From contig JAIRNL010000250.1 of assembly GCA_031258035.1 (NCBI GenBank), forward strand, positions 1-5,538: a DNA stretch of 5,538 nt. The letters are read 5' to 3'. Made by a program: the position numbers and the translations under genes. The notes below the pieces were generated by a model. It was not told where the DNA came from, did no database searches, and saw nothing but the letters and a program-made list of their open reading frames with translations. The stretch's first letter is position 1, and each line of letters starts with the position of its first letter. Below, in pieces: positions 5,098-5,538 of this stretch. Source of the stretch: Azoarcus sp. Its GTDB lineage: Bacteria; Pseudomonadota; Gammaproteobacteria; Burkholderiales; Rhodocyclaceae.

Positions 5098-5538
5098 TCA
5101 AACCGCCCGCCCCGACAGGCGGTCGCCGGTTTCCCGCTGCCCGGAGGCCGTCGCGGAGAGCGGAGAAAGAGAAACCAGCGCGCCGCCACGAGCACCGTCC
5201 GCGGCGCGGAACAGGCGGCGGCCGAGAGGCCGAACCAGAAACAGAGCCAGCACGAAAGCGCCCAGGGCAAAAAGTGCCGCCGCCCCGTCGCCCCCGAAAA
5301 CCCCCTGCCCGAGCGATGCCCCCAGCAAGGCGAACAGGACGGGAAAGCCGTAGCCCAGCAGGGCGAGACGGGAAACGGACGCTTCCGGCAGGACGAAAGC
5401 GACGCGCGCGCCGACACCAAGACCGGGCGGCGCCTCCAGCGTGAATTCCTCGGCGTGCTTTCTCATCGCGCCCCAACGCCCGACGCCGCAGCCAGCCCTG
5501 TGCGCGCAACCGCAACAACCGCCGACGGCGGCGGCATC
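5098..5538 (-). CDS. RseC/MucC-family membrane protein (partial, N-terminus beyond right edge)
   Basis: 146 residues are visible, with the start outside the window. The open frame continues without a stop past the internal Met at 5466 to the edge, and the added residues contain the family's N-terminal cysteine cluster CCGCAHRAGCG (CX2CX5C). The gene therefore should not be started at 5466. After a soluble segment (VGARVAFVLPEASV) come two membrane helices, about visible residues 58-81 and 85-104, joined by a short loop, then a basic end (RPLGRRLFR) and a low-complexity tail. This is the RseC/MucC layout. Relatives act at the inner membrane in sigma-E control and in the Rsx/SoxR-reducing system, which is related to Rnf. 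Beside nif genes, a link to Rnf-type electron supply to nitrogenase is plausible but inferred. It may share a transcript with the DUF683 gene downstream. Confidence 0.85.
   Translation of the reverse strand, partial: DAAAVGGCCGCAHRAGCGVGRWGAMRKHAEEFTLEAPPGLGVGARVAFVLPEASVSRLALLGYGFPVLFALLGASLGQGVFGGDGAAALFALGAFVLALFLVRPLGRRLFRAADGARGGALVSLSPLSATASGQRETGDRLSGRAV

Noticed and set aside
4605..5444. 279-codon plus-strand open frame after nifS
   Set aside because: It translates through the hairpin repeat and is antisense to the DUF683 and RseC-like genes, both supported by family motifs.
5464..5466. Start of the RseC-like gene at the ATG near 5466
   Set aside because: The frame stays open to the window edge and encodes the family's conserved cysteine cluster upstream of this Met.

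Overview
The window is a high-GC piece of a nitrogen-fixation (nif) gene neighbourhood from a diazotrophic proteobacterium. A beta-proteobacterium is my best guess, from the three-domain NifU, the NifA/sigma-54 style promoters and the RseC-type protein; this is inference, since nothing in the sequence fixes the genus. All gene assignments rest on motifs read directly from the translations.

Layout, left to right: (1) positions 1-69 hold the first 23 codons of a leftward gene encoding an exported protein, preceded by a consensus -24/-12 promoter at 156-171. (2) Positions 70-697 contain no convincing gene. The first ~400 bases are AT-rich, unlike the rest of the window, and hold dyads and, near 535-586, a stem-loop. 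(3) nifV (homocitrate synthase) runs leftward from 1843 to 698. (4) The 314-base gap 1844-2157 is a divergent control region. It has one sigma-54 promoter facing nifV, one facing iscA-nifU-nifS, and two exact TGT-N10-ACA NifA-type enhancer sites between them. (5) An A-type Fe-S carrier gene (IscA-nif), nifU and nifS run rightward from 2158 to 4612 as a tight operon. (6) A 67-bp near-perfect hairpin element lies between the converging ends of nifS and a small leftward gene. (7) The small leftward gene (4794-5006) encodes a Rop-like DUF683/CCE_0567-type nif-associated protein. (8) A leftward RseC/MucC-family membrane protein gene runs off the right edge.

How the genes fit together: NifS mobilises sulfur from cysteine. 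NifU assembles [Fe-S] clusters on its scaffold domains, and the A-type protein probably carries clusters for nitrogenase maturation. NifV makes homocitrate, the organic ligand of FeMo-cofactor. DUF683 proteins occur with cofactor-maturation nif genes. The RseC-like protein belongs to a family tied to Rsx/Rnf electron-transfer systems, so an rnf cluster to the right is plausible. The promoter architecture suggests that cofactor synthesis (nifV) and Fe-S supply (iscA-nifUS) are switched on together by NifA.

No wholly new system is evident. The points most worth following are the sigma-54-controlled exported protein at the left edge, the shared divergent enhancer region, and the odd C-terminal extension of the IscA-like protein.
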